The notes: generated by a model not told the origin, from the sequence alone. A stretch of 56,695 bases of DNA from Pseudomonadota bacterium (GCA_018240595.1 JAFEFL010000041.1:1-56695), one strand, 5' to 3'. Shown: positions 32,741 through 41,202, counted from the first letter of the stretch. Made by a program: numbers and translations.

Positions 32741-34405
32741 ATGATCAAGGACCTCTGGTACAAGAACGCCGTCGTCTACTGCCTGTCGGTCGGCACCTAC
32801 ATGGATGCCAACGGTGACGGCGTCGGCGACTTTTCCGGCCTGATGCGCCGGCTCGACTACATCAACGGCCTCGGCGTGTCGGCGATCTGGCTGATGCCGT
32901 TCCAGGCCTCGCCCGGCCGCGACAACGGCTACGACATCTCCGACTATTACAGCGTCAATCCCGCCTACGGCACGCTTGGCGACTTCGTCGAGTTCACGCA
33001 CGCCGCCAAGCAGCGCGGCATCCGCGTGCTGATCGATCTCGTCGTCAATCACACCTCCAACGAACATGCCTGGTTCAAGGAGGCGCGCCGCGATCCGAAG
33101 TCGAAATATCGCGACTGGTATGTCTGGTCGAAGAAGAAGCCGGCCAATGCCGACAAGGGCATGGTGTTTCCCGGCGTGCAGAAATCGACGTGGACGCACG
33201 ACCCGGTCGCCAAGGAATATTACTTCCACCGCTTCTACGATTTTCAGCCGGATCTCAATACATCGAACCCCGAAGTGCAGGCCGAGATCCTGCGTATCAT
33301 GGGCTTCTGGATTCAGCTCGGCGTCTCGGGCTTCCGCATGGACGCCGTGCCTTTCGTCATTTCGACCAAGGGCGCGGAGGTCAATAAGCCGCGCGAGCAG
33401 TACGGCATGCTGCGCGACTTCCGCGAATTCCTGCAATGGCGGGTCGGCGACTCGATGATTCTCGCGGAGGCCAATGTGTTGCCGAATACCGACATGCAGT
33501 ATTTCGGCGACGACGGCGACCGCATGCACATGATGTTCAACTTCCAGGTCAACCAGAACCTGTTCTACGCACTGGCCGCCGCCGATACGAAGCCGCTCGT
33601 TAAAGCCATGGAGAAAACCAAGCCGCGGCCGCCCAGCGGCCAGTGGGGCATGTTCCTGCGCAATCACGACGAACTCGATCTCGGCCGCCTGACGGAAAAG
33701 CAGCGCAAGAAAGTGTTCGCCGCCTTCGGCCCCAACAAGGAAGACCAGCTCTACGATCGCGGCATCCGCCGGCGGCTGGCGCCCATGCTCGGCGGCGACC
33801 GCCGCCGCATCGAGCTCGCCTACAGCCTGATGTTCACGCTGCCGGGCACGCCGGTTCTACGTTACGGCGACGAACTCGGCATGGGCGACGACCTGTCGCT
33901 GCCGGAGCGCGAATGCTGCCGAACGCCGATGCAGTGGTCCACCGAACCGCATGGCGGCTTCACCAAGAGCGACAAACCGGTGATGCCGGTCATCGATCGC
34001 GGGCCCTACGGCTATGAGCACGTCAACGCCGCCTTCCAGCGGCGCGACCCGAACTCGATGCTGAATTGGATCGAACGCATCATCCGCATGCGCAAGGAAG
34101 TGCCCGAGGTCGGCTGGGGTGATTTTGAAGTCATCAAGGCCGGCAACGATGCGGTGCTGGCGCTGCGCTACGACTGGCGCAACAACTCCGTACTGTTCCT
34201 GCACAACTTCGCCGGCGAGCCGATCGAGGTCGAATTCAAGACCGGGCTTGGCGACGAGCGCGACGACAAACTGGTCGATCTGCTCGGCGATGCCCACAGC
34301 AACGCGCAGACCAACGGCAAGCATTGCGTCTGCCTGGAAGCCTATGGCTATCGCTGGTACCGGGTCGGCGGTCTCGACTATCTTCTCAACCGAAGCGACG
34401 TGTGA
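32741..34405 (+). CDS. GH13 glycosidase, trehalose-synthase-like
   Basis: Alpha-glucan-active TIM-barrel enzyme of 554 residues. The opening MIKDLWYKNAVVYCLSVGTY and the run NGYDISDYYSVNPAYGTLGD are like trehalose synthase (TreS) and related enzymes. Catalytic residues are in GFRMDAVPF (nucleophile Asp), MILAEANV (acid/base Glu) and LRNHDELD (transition-state Asp); VLIDLVVNHTSNEHAWF is the conserved His-containing region. Family knowledge suggests maltose-trehalose interconversion or trehalose/maltose hydrolysis; the exact reaction cannot be fixed from sequence. TreS is often longer and linked to a maltokinase; none is present here. It converges on a second GH13 gene, with the stops 4 bp apart. 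Confidence 0.85.
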   Translation: MIKDLWYKNAVVYCLSVGTYMDANGDGVGDFSGLMRRLDYINGLGVSAIWLMPFQASPGRDNGYDISDYYSVNPAYGTLGDFVEFTHAAKQRGIRVLIDLVVNHTSNEHAWFKEARRDPKSKYRDWYVWSKKKPANADKGMVFPGVQKSTWTHDPVAKEYYFHRFYDFQPDLNTSNPEVQAEILRIMGFWIQLGVSGFRMDAVPFVISTKGAEVNKPREQYGMLRDFREFLQWRVGDSMILAEANVLPNTDMQYFGDDGDRMHMMFNFQVNQNLFYALAAADTKPLVKAMEKTKPRPPSGQWGMFLRNHDELDLGRLTEKQRKKVFAAFGPNKEDQLYDRGIRRRLAPMLGGDRRRIELAYSLMFTLPGTPVLRYGDELGMGDDLSLPERECCRTPMQWSTEPHGGFTKSDKPVMPVIDRGPYGYEHVNAAFQRRDPNSMLNWIERIIRMRKEVPEVGWGDFEVIKAGNDAVLALRYDWRNNSVLFLHNFAGEPIEVEFKTGLGDERDDKLVDLLGDAHSNAQTNGKHCVCLEAYGYRWYRVGGLDYLLNRSDV

Positions 34406-34409
34406 TACG

Positions 34410-35990
34410 TCACGGCCGCAGCACCAGCCCTTCATTGGCGCGCAAGATCGGCTCGGCGAGCGTGCCCTCCCGGTTCAGCGCCGTCGACAGCAGCACCTCG
34501 GCGCCGCCGAGATGATCGCTGAGGCGCTGCGGCTCGGCGCCGAGATTGAGCGCGACGACAAGGCGCTCGGCGCCGAGCGCGCGTTCGTACACCAGCGTGT
34601 GCGCATCGGCGGAAATCAGCTTGAAGCTGCCGCTAGTGAGCGCTCGGTGCCGGCGGCGCAGCGCCAACAGCGCGTGATACAGTTTGAGCAGTGAGCGCGG
34701 CTGCGCGCGCAAGGTCTCGACATTCATGCGCGCATGATCGGCGTCGAGCGGCAGCCACGGCTTTGCGGCCGTCGTGAAGGCGGCATGGCGGCCGGCATTC
34801 CATTGCATCGGCGTGCGCGAAGGATCGCGGCCGAGACCAAGACCGGGCTCGTTCTTTTCCCACGGATCCTGCACGGCATCGCGCGGGATTGCGACGCGGC
34901 CGAGACCCAGTTCGTCGCCATAATACAGCGTCGGCGTGCCGCGCAACGTCAGCAGCAGCATCGCCGCGACCCGCGCCTGCTCTGAACCGACGCGCGCGGC
35001 AATACGCGGCTGGTCGTGATTGCCGAGCACCCAGTTCGGCCAGCCGCCGGGCGGCAAGTGGCCCTCATATTCCTCGATCAGCCGCGCGATCTTCGGCGCA
35101 TCCCACGCCGCCAGAATGAGCTGGAAGTTGAACGGCAGTTGCGCGCCGCCAAGCCCCTTGCCGTAATAGGTCACCAGACGTTCGACCGGCAGATAGATTT
35201 CGCCGATCAGCACGCGCTCGTCATAGCGATCGAGAACCTGGCGCATGCCGGCGATCACCTCGTGCACTTCCGGCTGATCGGCATTGTAGACCTGAAGGTT
35301 GCGGCCGATATCGGCCTGGCCGGGTTGCCAGGCGGGATTCGGCGGATTGTCGCGCAGCGCTTCATCCTTGATCAGCAGCCAGATGACATCGACGCGAAAG
35401 CCATCGACGCCGCGCCTCAGCCAGAAGTCGAGCACGGCATTCATCGCCGCGCGCACCTGCGGATTGCGCCAGTTCAGATCCGGCTGCTGGCGCAGGAAGC
35501 TGTGCAGGTACCACTGGCGGGTCGCATCGTCATAGGTCCAGGCCGGCCCGCCGAATTGCGACATCCAGTTGTTCGGCGGCGCGCCATCCGCCTTGCCGTC
35601 GCGCCAGACATACCAGTCGCGTTTGGCGTTAGCGCGCGAGGCGCGGCTTTCAAGAAACCACGGATGCCGATCCGACGTGTGATTCGGCACGAAATCGAGA
35701 ATGACCTTGAGCCCGCGGGCATGGGCCTCGGCCACCAAGGCATCGAAATCCCGCAACGAGCCGAACAGCGGATGGATGCCGCAATAGTCGGCGACGTCAT
35801 AACCGAAATCCGCCATCGGCGAGGGATAGATCGGCGAAATCCAGATCGCGTCGACGCCGAGCCAGGTCAGGTAATCGAGCCGGCTGCGAATGCCGTCGAG
35901 ATCGCCGACGCCGTCACCATCGCTATCCTGAAAGGAGCGCGGGTAGATCTGGTAGATCGCCCCGCTCTGCCACCACAACGGCTCCGCCAT
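34410..35990 (-). CDS. GH13 alpha-glucosidase / oligo-1,6-glucosidase-like
   Basis: Alpha-glucosidase of 526 residues. It opens PLWWQSGAIYQIYPRSFQDS, the usual start of oligo-1,6-glucosidase and alpha-glucosidase groups. Catalytic residues are Asp in GVDGFRVDVIWLL, Glu in RVLIGEIYLP and Asp in LGNHDQPRIA. LKVILDFVPNHTSDRHPWFL is intact. A beta-sandwich C-domain (about 440-526) completes it. A GGAGGG ribosome site stands before ATG 35990. It faces the trehalose-synthase-like gene, so both may act on alpha-linked disaccharides such as trehalose, maltose or sucrose; the substrate is inferred only. Confidence 0.9.
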   Translation of the reverse strand: MAEPLWWQSGAIYQIYPRSFQDSDGDGVGDLDGIRSRLDYLTWLGVDAIWISPIYPSPMADFGYDVADYCGIHPLFGSLRDFDALVAEAHARGLKVILDFVPNHTSDRHPWFLESRASRANAKRDWYVWRDGKADGAPPNNWMSQFGGPAWTYDDATRQWYLHSFLRQQPDLNWRNPQVRAAMNAVLDFWLRRGVDGFRVDVIWLLIKDEALRDNPPNPAWQPGQADIGRNLQVYNADQPEVHEVIAGMRQVLDRYDERVLIGEIYLPVERLVTYYGKGLGGAQLPFNFQLILAAWDAPKIARLIEEYEGHLPPGGWPNWVLGNHDQPRIAARVGSEQARVAAMLLLTLRGTPTLYYGDELGLGRVAIPRDAVQDPWEKNEPGLGLGRDPSRTPMQWNAGRHAAFTTAAKPWLPLDADHARMNVETLRAQPRSLLKLYHALLALRRRHRALTSGSFKLISADAHTLVYERALGAERLVVALNLGAEPQRLSDHLGGAEVLLSTALNREGTLAEPILRANEGLVLRP

Positions 35991-36122
35991 CGGCCCTCCG
36001 GCGAATCAAATGTCCAGAGGGGAGGACGCCACAGAACCGTGAATGTTCCGCGACGGCGTCCAAAGCGTTTTCGAGCGAATGGGTACCGGTTCGCGTGAAG
36101 AAAACGCGTCAAAACAGAAGCT

Positions 36123-36920
36123 CTAGCGTTTGCGCCCCGGCGGCTCCTGCATCATTTCAAGCTGGATCTGCTGGATCTCGGCCAGCCGCTCCCATTGCCG
36201 GGTCAGGATATGGTCGATCTTTTCATGCAGGTGCCGAATCTCGAGCTCGGCTTTGAGGTTGACGCGATAGTCGTTCTCGGACCGCAGCCGGTCTTTAGCC
36301 TCCTGCCGGTTCTGACTCATCATGATGATCGGCGCCTGGATGGCGGCGAGGCACGACAGCACCAGATTGAGCAGGATGAACGGATAAGGATCGAAGATGT
36401 CGCGCTGCACCGCCAGCACGTTGAACGCCATCCAGATCACGAGCACGGAAAAGAAGATCAGGATGAATGTCCAGCTGCCGCCGAAGGCGGCAAGCTGATC
36501 GGACAGCCTTTCGCCGAGCGTGCGATGGCCGGCATATTCGGCCTCGATGTTCTCGGCCAGGGTCTCGTGGTCGGCGAGGCTCTGCACCACTTCCTGCTCG
36601 AGCTTGGTAAGCTCGCCGCGCTCTTCGCCGAGCAGCTCGGTGACGTAGCGCGAGCGGAAGCGGTCGAGGTCCTCGTTACAGATGTAACCCTCGGCGGGCA
36701 GCTCGGGACATTCGGCCTTGATGCGGTCGATCAGGCTCGGCCGCACCACGGCAAGTTGGGTGACGTCGCGCGCGGGCTTTTCCCTGCCGCAGACGACGCA
36801 TTGGAAGCGGATCGGCCGCGCCCGCTTGGCCCGCACCGGTTCGGTCAGGTCCGAAGTCTGCGTATTCGCTGCTAGCGGCGTATTCGGACCCTGGTCCGGC
36901 TGTTGAGTTGGATCGGACAT
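36123..36920 (-). CDS. DUF1003 membrane protein with N-terminal CxxC region
   Basis: A 265-residue inner-membrane protein of unknown function. The N-terminal soluble part has FQCVVCGREKPARDV and a further Cys in AEGYICNEDL, a possible metal knuckle. The DUF1003 core (about 125-230) has two membrane segments, GGSWTFILIFFSVLVIWMAF and FILLNLVLSCLAAIQAPIIM, followed by the family motif MSQNRQEAKDRLRSENDYRVNLKAE. The C-terminus is a helix (HEKIDHILTRQWERLAEIQQ). Single gene on its strand between the glucosidase and zapE. Confidence 0.88.
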   Translation of the reverse strand: MSDPTQQPDQGPNTPLAANTQTSDLTEPVRAKRARPIRFQCVVCGREKPARDVTQLAVVRPSLIDRIKAECPELPAEGYICNEDLDRFRSRYVTELLGEERGELTKLEQEVVQSLADHETLAENIEAEYAGHRTLGERLSDQLAAFGGSWTFILIFFSVLVIWMAFNVLAVQRDIFDPYPFILLNLVLSCLAAIQAPIIMMSQNRQEAKDRLRSENDYRVNLKAELEIRHLHEKIDHILTRQWERLAEIQQIQLEMMQEPPGRKR

Positions 36921-37008
36921 GCCGACGCCCTCGGTTGCAAATCGCCCGGCCTCTTATGTCGCCCGGACCGCGCCGATTGGCAACGAGAAAGCGGTAAGCG
37001 CCGCTGGT

Positions 37009-38181
37009 TCAGGTATCGACGATCCGCGCCATGTCGACGTTCTCCGCGGTGCGCGGGCCGTGCGGCAGGCCGAGATAGGACTGCGAGCGCATTTCAAACA
37101 GCCTCGACGCGGTGCGCTTGAACTCGTTGGCCTCGTAGCCCTCGGTGCCGGTGTAGAGATTTTCTGGCGACGCGTCGGCTGATGCGAGCAGTTTCACGGC
37201 ATGGTCATAAAGCGTGTCGACCAGGATGATGAAACGCTTGGCTTCGTTGCGTCGCGTCTGATCCATCATCGGGATGCGGTCGATGATCAGTGTATGGAAC
37301 TCGAGCGCGATCTTGATGAAATCGGAAGCGCCGAGCGGCTGCGCACACAGGTCGTCGAAATCGAAGCGCGCGACGCCCATCGCCGCCTTCGGCACGATGA
37401 CGATGCGGCCCTTCACCACCAGTTCGTGGGGGGCGCCTTCGGCGTGGCCGACGAGATTGTGCCAGGCCTTGTCGAGCGCCGCCTCTGCCTTCGCATCGGG
37501 CGGCACGTACCAGGCATTGACGCCGGTGAGCTTCTCCAGCCGGAAGTCGGTCCGCGCCTCGAGCCGGACCACTTCGCACTGCTGCTCCAGCAGCTTCAGG
37601 AACGGCACGAACAGCGCGCGATTGAGCCCGTCCTTGTAGAGGTCGCGCGGCGCCAGGTTCGACGTCGCGACCATGACAATGCCGTGCTCGAACAGCTTGG
37701 TGAACAGCCGGCCGAGGATCATGGCATCGGCGATGTCGGTGACGTGGAATTCGTCGAAGCACAGCAGCTGCGTTTCTTCGGCGATTTCGTTGGCGGCGTG
37801 CAGGATCGGATCCTGATCCGGCACCTTGCCGTCCTTGATCGCCTGGCGGAAATGATGCACGCGCTCGTGCACGTCGGCCATGAACTCGTGGAAATGCGCG
37901 CGCTTCTTCTTTTCGACCGCGCTCGATTCGTAGAACAGGTCCATCAGCATGGTCTTGCCGCGGCCGACCTCGCCGTGAACGTAGAGGCCCTTCACGGTGC
38001 CGAGCTTGGCTTTCTTGCCGAACAGCCAGCCGAGCGACGACGACTTGCGCGCCAGCAGCCGTTCTTCCAGGCGCTCCTCGAGCGCGGCGAAATGCCGGGC
38101 GAGTTCCGCCTGAGCGGCGTCGGCCTCGATTTTTCCGGAGGCAACCAGCGCCGCGTAACGGCGGGAAAAGGTCTCGGGCAT
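37009..38181 (-). CDS. zapE: Cell division AAA+ ATPase ZapE (AFG1 family)
   Basis: ATPase related to yeast Afg1 and E. coli ZapE, tied to Z-ring constriction and protein quality control. It has 390 residues from ATG 38181; the frame is open 44 codons further up but that part is not conserved. Walker A is VHGEVGRGKTMLMDLFYES, Walker B LLCFDEFHVTDIADAMILG, and sensor ATSNLAPRDLYKDGLNR. FHTLIIDRIPMMDQTRRNEAKRF-like C-terminal motif (FIILVDTLYDH) is typical. In many Rhizobiales zapE lies near mdh and sucCD, as it does loosely here. Confidence 0.94.
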   Translation of the reverse strand: MPETFSRRYAALVASGKIEADAAQAELARHFAALEERLEERLLARKSSSLGWLFGKKAKLGTVKGLYVHGEVGRGKTMLMDLFYESSAVEKKKRAHFHEFMADVHERVHHFRQAIKDGKVPDQDPILHAANEIAEETQLLCFDEFHVTDIADAMILGRLFTKLFEHGIVMVATSNLAPRDLYKDGLNRALFVPFLKLLEQQCEVVRLEARTDFRLEKLTGVNAWYVPPDAKAEAALDKAWHNLVGHAEGAPHELVVKGRIVIVPKAAMGVARFDFDDLCAQPLGASDFIKIALEFHTLIIDRIPMMDQTRRNEAKRFIILVDTLYDHAVKLLASADASPENLYTGTEGYEANEFKRTASRLFEMRSQSYLGLPHGPRTAENVDMARIVDT

Positions 38182-38508
38182 TCTCGGGCTTGGTGCGGGT
38201 GTGAACCGGTGCGGTCGTAGAGCGGTAATGCACCCTGCTAAGGCCAACCGCCGGCACTGTAAATGGCTGCCCGGAGGACGCCGATACCGCCCAGCGGCCG
38301 TCCCAGGAAGCAAAAACGCCGAGTAATTATGGTGCAGTGCAATTTACCGGCAATACATTGTTAGTTATGCACTTTTCGCAACTGAGCGTCCCCGCCAGAG
38401 AGGCTATAAACGGTTGTTTTGCTGCAGTGCATTAATATATGTGTGCCAATAAAAGCGTCGGGAGAGCGCGGCAGGGCCAACTGACGATTTTGACTGAGGA
38501 TGACGGCG
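38182..38508. promoter_or_regulatory. A+T-rich intergenic region with two TGCAGTGCA boxes
   Basis: A 327-bp gap between the divergent zapE and GNAT genes. The 38320-38460 part is A+T-rich for this genome. TGCAGTGCA occurs at 38333-38341 and 38423-38431, exactly 90 bp apart; each is a near-palindrome (TGCA-N-TGCA). The second box sits inside a possible plus-strand promoter, TTGTTT near 38414 and TATATG about 16 bp further on, leading to the GNAT gene. The boxes could be operator sites; this is inference. Confidence 0.35.
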
Positions 38509-39084
38509 ATGAATGAACCCCTGCCCGGCGGCGGCCTGCTCCGCAAACTCTGGCCGACCGAAACCGACACCTACCGCGACCACCTGTTGCGGCTCGATCA
38601 GGACAGCCGCGCCACCCGGTTTTCCGGCGCCGTCTCGGACGAATTCATCACCAGGCATGCCGACACGATCCGCGAGTTCGGCGTCATCGTCTACGGCTTC
38701 TTTGTCGACGGCGTCTTGCGCGGCGCCGCCGAACTGCGTCCGCTCGGCCCGCTGTTCAGTCATGAAGCCGAGGCCGCGTTCTCGATCGAGAAGGACTGGC
38801 AAAGCCACGGCGTCGGCACCGCGCTGCTCGAGCGCACGCTGCTGTCCGCGCGCAACCGCGGCATCCGCCTGCTGCGCATGGACTGCCTTGCCGCCAACCG
38901 CCGCATGCAGCAGCTGGCGCGCAAATTCGAGGCCGACTTCACCTTCGACTTCGGCTGTGTCGTCGGCGAGGTGAAGGCGCCGCGCTCGACGCCGCTGTCG
39001 ATCGCGCGCGAGGTGATGGCCGACGCCCAGGACATGACCAGCGCCATGTTCGACGCCCAGCTGCGGCTGTTCCACGCGGCGTGA
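38509..39084 (+). CDS. GNAT-family acetyltransferase
   Basis: A 191-residue acetyltransferase of unknown target. The GNAT fold is seen in VYGFFVDGVLRGAAELRPLG (beta strands), the acetyl-CoA loop DWQSHGVGTALLERTLLSARNRG and RLLRMDCLAANRRMQQLARKF. ATG 38509 is preferred to the in-frame ATG at 38500 because a GAGG lies 9 bases before it. The stop codon is part of a perfect 24-bp palindrome shared with the converging thpR gene. Confidence 0.85.
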   Translation: MNEPLPGGGLLRKLWPTETDTYRDHLLRLDQDSRATRFSGAVSDEFITRHADTIREFGVIVYGFFVDGVLRGAAELRPLGPLFSHEAEAAFSIEKDWQSHGVGTALLERTLLSARNRGIRLLRMDCLAANRRMQQLARKFEADFTFDFGCVVGEVKAPRSTPLSIAREVMADAQDMTSAMFDAQLRLFHAA

Positions 39085-39105
39085 TCGGCGCCTAGGCGCC
39101 GATCA
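39082..39105. terminator. Perfect 24-bp palindrome carrying both stop codons
   Basis: A self-complementary sequence, TGATCGGCGCC followed by TA and then its reverse complement, begins with the TGA of the GNAT gene (39082-39084) and holds the thpR TAG (39094-39092). Each arm is GC-rich. It could act as a two-way RNA hairpin at the end of both genes, though neither side has a T run. Confidence 0.55.
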
Positions 39106-39631
39106 GCGGGTAGTCCTCCTCCACCACATAAGGCCCGCCACCGGTCGAGGCGCGCGACGAGAACAGCACGAAACGCGTTACCTTGAACGGCGCGGTACGG
39201 AAGAAACCGCGCGCGGAAAGATAATCTGCGACATCGAGGCTCGACGTGCCGCGCAGCCGCGCCAGCGTCACGTGCGGCGTGAATCTGCGCGTCTCCGGCG
39301 CAAGGCCAATGCGCCGCATCAGCCGCTCGTGCTCTTCCTGCAGATTTTCCAGCGCCGCCTCCGCCGCCACCGCCGCGAACACCGCGCGCGGCTTGCGGCC
39401 GCCGAAGGCATCGAGCCCCTCGAAATGCAGGTCGAATGCCGGTCTCCGTACCTCGGCGAGGATCGACGCCGCGTCATGCGCTTGCCGATCGTCGACGTCG
39501 CCGATGAAACGCAGCGTGATGTGATAGTTTTCGGCGTCGATCCAGCGCGCGCCCGGCAGGCCGCCGCGCAACATCGACAACGCCTGCGCGATGCCGGATG
39601 GGATCTCGATACCGGTGAAGAGACGGGGCAT
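39092..39631 (-). CDS. thpR: RNA 2',3'-cyclic phosphodiesterase
   Basis: 2H-phosphoesterase that opens 2',3'-cyclic phosphates at RNA ends. It has 179 residues and begins MPRLFTGIEIPSGIAQAL, the family opening. The two HxT motifs are NYHITLRFIGD and FTPHVTLARL. A longer frame to 39739 exists, but its extra residues come from the repeat DNA at 39659-39795. It converges on the GNAT gene with a shared palindrome over the stops. Confidence 0.92.
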   Translation of the reverse strand: MPRLFTGIEIPSGIAQALSMLRGGLPGARWIDAENYHITLRFIGDVDDRQAHDAASILAEVRRPAFDLHFEGLDAFGGRKPRAVFAAVAAEAALENLQEEHERLMRRIGLAPETRRFTPHVTLARLRGTSSLDVADYLSARGFFRTAPFKVTRFVLFSSRASTGGGPYVVEEDYPLIGA

Positions 39632-39658
39632 GATTTTATTCTCGGAACGCCCAAACAC

Positions 39659-39795
39659 ACTCGTCATGGCCGGACATAGCCCGTCGAAGACGGGCGTAAA
39701 CGCCCTTATGTCCCGTCCATCCCGCTTAGGCGGGCACAAGGCTTACCTAAGCGGGATCACCGGGTCACGCGCCTTCGGCGCGGCCCGGTGATGAC
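39659..39795. repeat. Composite palindromic repeat island
   Basis: Several inverted repeats are packed between thpR and the esterase gene: GCCCGTC/GACGGGC around 39679-39695; ATCCCGCTTAGG at 39719-39730 with CCTAAGCGGGAT at 39746-39757; and ATCACCGGG at 39756-39764 with CCCGGTGAT at 39784-39792, the last enclosing CGCGCC/GGCGCG. The beginning (GTCATGGCCGGACA) resembles the 9055-9077 element. No coding content. Confidence 0.75.
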
Positions 39796-39803
39796 AAAGG
39801 AAG

Positions 39804-40508
39804 TCAGCCGGCCTTTGCCTTCGCCTTGCCGATCAGCTCTTCCACTTTCGGCAAAATGCTCTTCACGATGACATCGACGCCCTGCGGGTTGGGATGCATG
39901 CCGTCACGCTGATTGAGCTTGTCGTCGGCGGCCACGCCGTCGAGGAAGAACGGATAGAAGATGGCGCCATGCTTCTTCGCCAGCTCGGGATACATGGCAT
40001 CGAACTTCGCCACATAGTCGGGCCCCATATTGGGCGGCGACTTCATGCCGGCGAGCAGCACCGGAAGTTTGCGGGCATCGATCTTGCTCAGGATCTGGTC
40101 GAGCGCCGAGCGCGTCACATCGGGACTGACGCCGCGCAAGGCATCGTTGGCGCCGAGTTCGAGAATGACCGCATCGGCGTCGGACGGCACCGACCAGTCG
40201 AACCGTTCCAGCCCGCCGGTCGCGGTGTCGCCGGAGACGCCGGCATTGATCATTTCGGTGGCATAGCCCTTGGCCTTGAGCGCCGCCTGCAGCTTGCTCG
40301 GAAAGGCGTCCTGCACATCCAGGCCATAACCGGCACTCAGGGAATCGCCGAGCACGACGATCTTCACCGGTTTGTCAGCCGCCACGGCCCCGCCCGGGGT
40401 TAAAACCATTAGAATTCCCAGCAAAATCGCCGGCAAGATTGCCGCAGCCCGCTGGACGAGGCCGAATATTTCCCCATATGAGAGCGATCGAATTCGGTGA
40501 AGCACCAT
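39804..40508 (-). CDS. tesA: TesA-like arylesterase / lysophospholipase, SGNH family
   Basis: Exported SGNH-fold esterase of 234 residues. A signal peptide (about 1-44, with AAAILPAILLGILMVLTPGGAVAA) is followed by block I VVLGDSLSAGYGL (catalytic Ser), the oxyanion residues in NAGVSGDTATGG and ELGANDALRG, and the Asp/His pair in RDGMHPNPQGVD. It matches bacterial TesA-type enzymes; the natural substrate is uncertain. The start ATG at 40508 overlaps the start of the divergent ABC gene. A purine-rich ribosome site (AGGAGAAGG) lies 7-10 bases before it, inside the ABC gene. Confidence 0.92.
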   Translation of the reverse strand: MVLHRIRSLSYGEIFGLVQRAAAILPAILLGILMVLTPGGAVAADKPVKIVVLGDSLSAGYGLDVQDAFPSKLQAALKAKGYATEMINAGVSGDTATGGLERFDWSVPSDADAVILELGANDALRGVSPDVTRSALDQILSKIDARKLPVLLAGMKSPPNMGPDYVAKFDAMYPELAKKHGAIFYPFFLDGVAADDKLNQRDGMHPNPQGVDVIVKSILPKVEELIGKAKAKAG

Positions 40509-40509
40509 G
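40506..40509. promoter_or_regulatory. Overlapping divergent start codons (CATG)
   Basis: The tesA start (40508-40506, minus) and the ABC ATPase start (40507-40509, plus) share two bases. The promoter and ribosome site of each gene must therefore lie in the coding sequence of the other. For the ABC gene the upstream motif is GGTGAAG. Confidence 0.75.
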
Positions 40510-41202
40510 AAAGAACCTTCTCCTGCCGGCCCTGCGATCGCTCTGTCGGGGGTCAATCTCTCGCTCGGTCGCGACGCCGCCCGCGTTCATATCCTGAAGG
40601 GCATCGACCTCAATATAGGCAGAGGCGAGGCAATTGGCCTCATCGGCCCGTCGGGCTCCGGCAAATCGACGCTACTGATGGTGATGGCCGGGCTGGAGCG
40701 CGCCGACACCGGCACCGTGACGGTCGCCGGCGAGACGCTCGGCGAACTCAGCGAGGATGAGCTGGCGCGCTTCCGCGGGCGCAATGTCGGCATCGTCTTC
40801 CAGTCGTTTCATTTGATCCCAACCATGACGGCGCTGGAGAATGTCGCGGTGCCGCTGGAGCTTGCCGGCATCAACGACGCCCAGGACCGCGCCCGCGCCG
40901 AACTCGAACTCGTGGGCCTCGGTCACCGCCTCCATCATTATCCGGCGCAAATGTCCGGCGGCGAGCAGCAGCGTGTCGCGGTCGCCCGCGCGCTGGCGCC
41001 GAATCCGTCGATCCTGGTCGCCGACGAGCCGACCGGCAATCTCGACGAGGACACCGGAAAGCAGGTCGTCGATTTGTTGTTCGCCGGCTACGAGAAGCAC
41101 GGGGCGACCTTGGTGCTCGTCACGCACGATCCGGCATTGGCGCAGAAATGCGGGCGCGTCGTGCGGTTGCGATCCGGTCACATCGTGGACGGCCACCCAT
41201 GA
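40507..41202 (+). CDS. ABC transporter ATP-binding protein, YbbA type
   Basis: ATPase of the LolD/MacB-like class, 231 residues. Walker A is [21 protein letters not shown]-loop [20 protein letters not shown], signature [20 protein letters not shown], Walker [20 protein letters not shown] and the H-loop [12 protein letters not shown]. It is coupled to the following permease by an ATGA overlap. Divergent pairing with tesA is the same arrangement as ybbA-tesA in E. coli. Substrate is unknown; an envelope lipid or protein role is likely by family. Confidence 0.93.
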   Translation: MKEPSPAGPAIALSGVNLSLGRDAARVHILKGIDLNIGRGEAIGLIGPSGSGKSTLLMVMAGLERADTGTVTVAGETLGELSEDELARFRGRNVGIVFQSFHLIPTMTALENVAVPLELAGINDAQDRARAELELVGLGHRLHHYPAQMSGGEQQRVAVARALAPNPSILVADEPTGNLDEDTGKQVVDLLFAGYEKHGATLVLVTHDPALAQKCGRVVRLRSGHIVDGHP

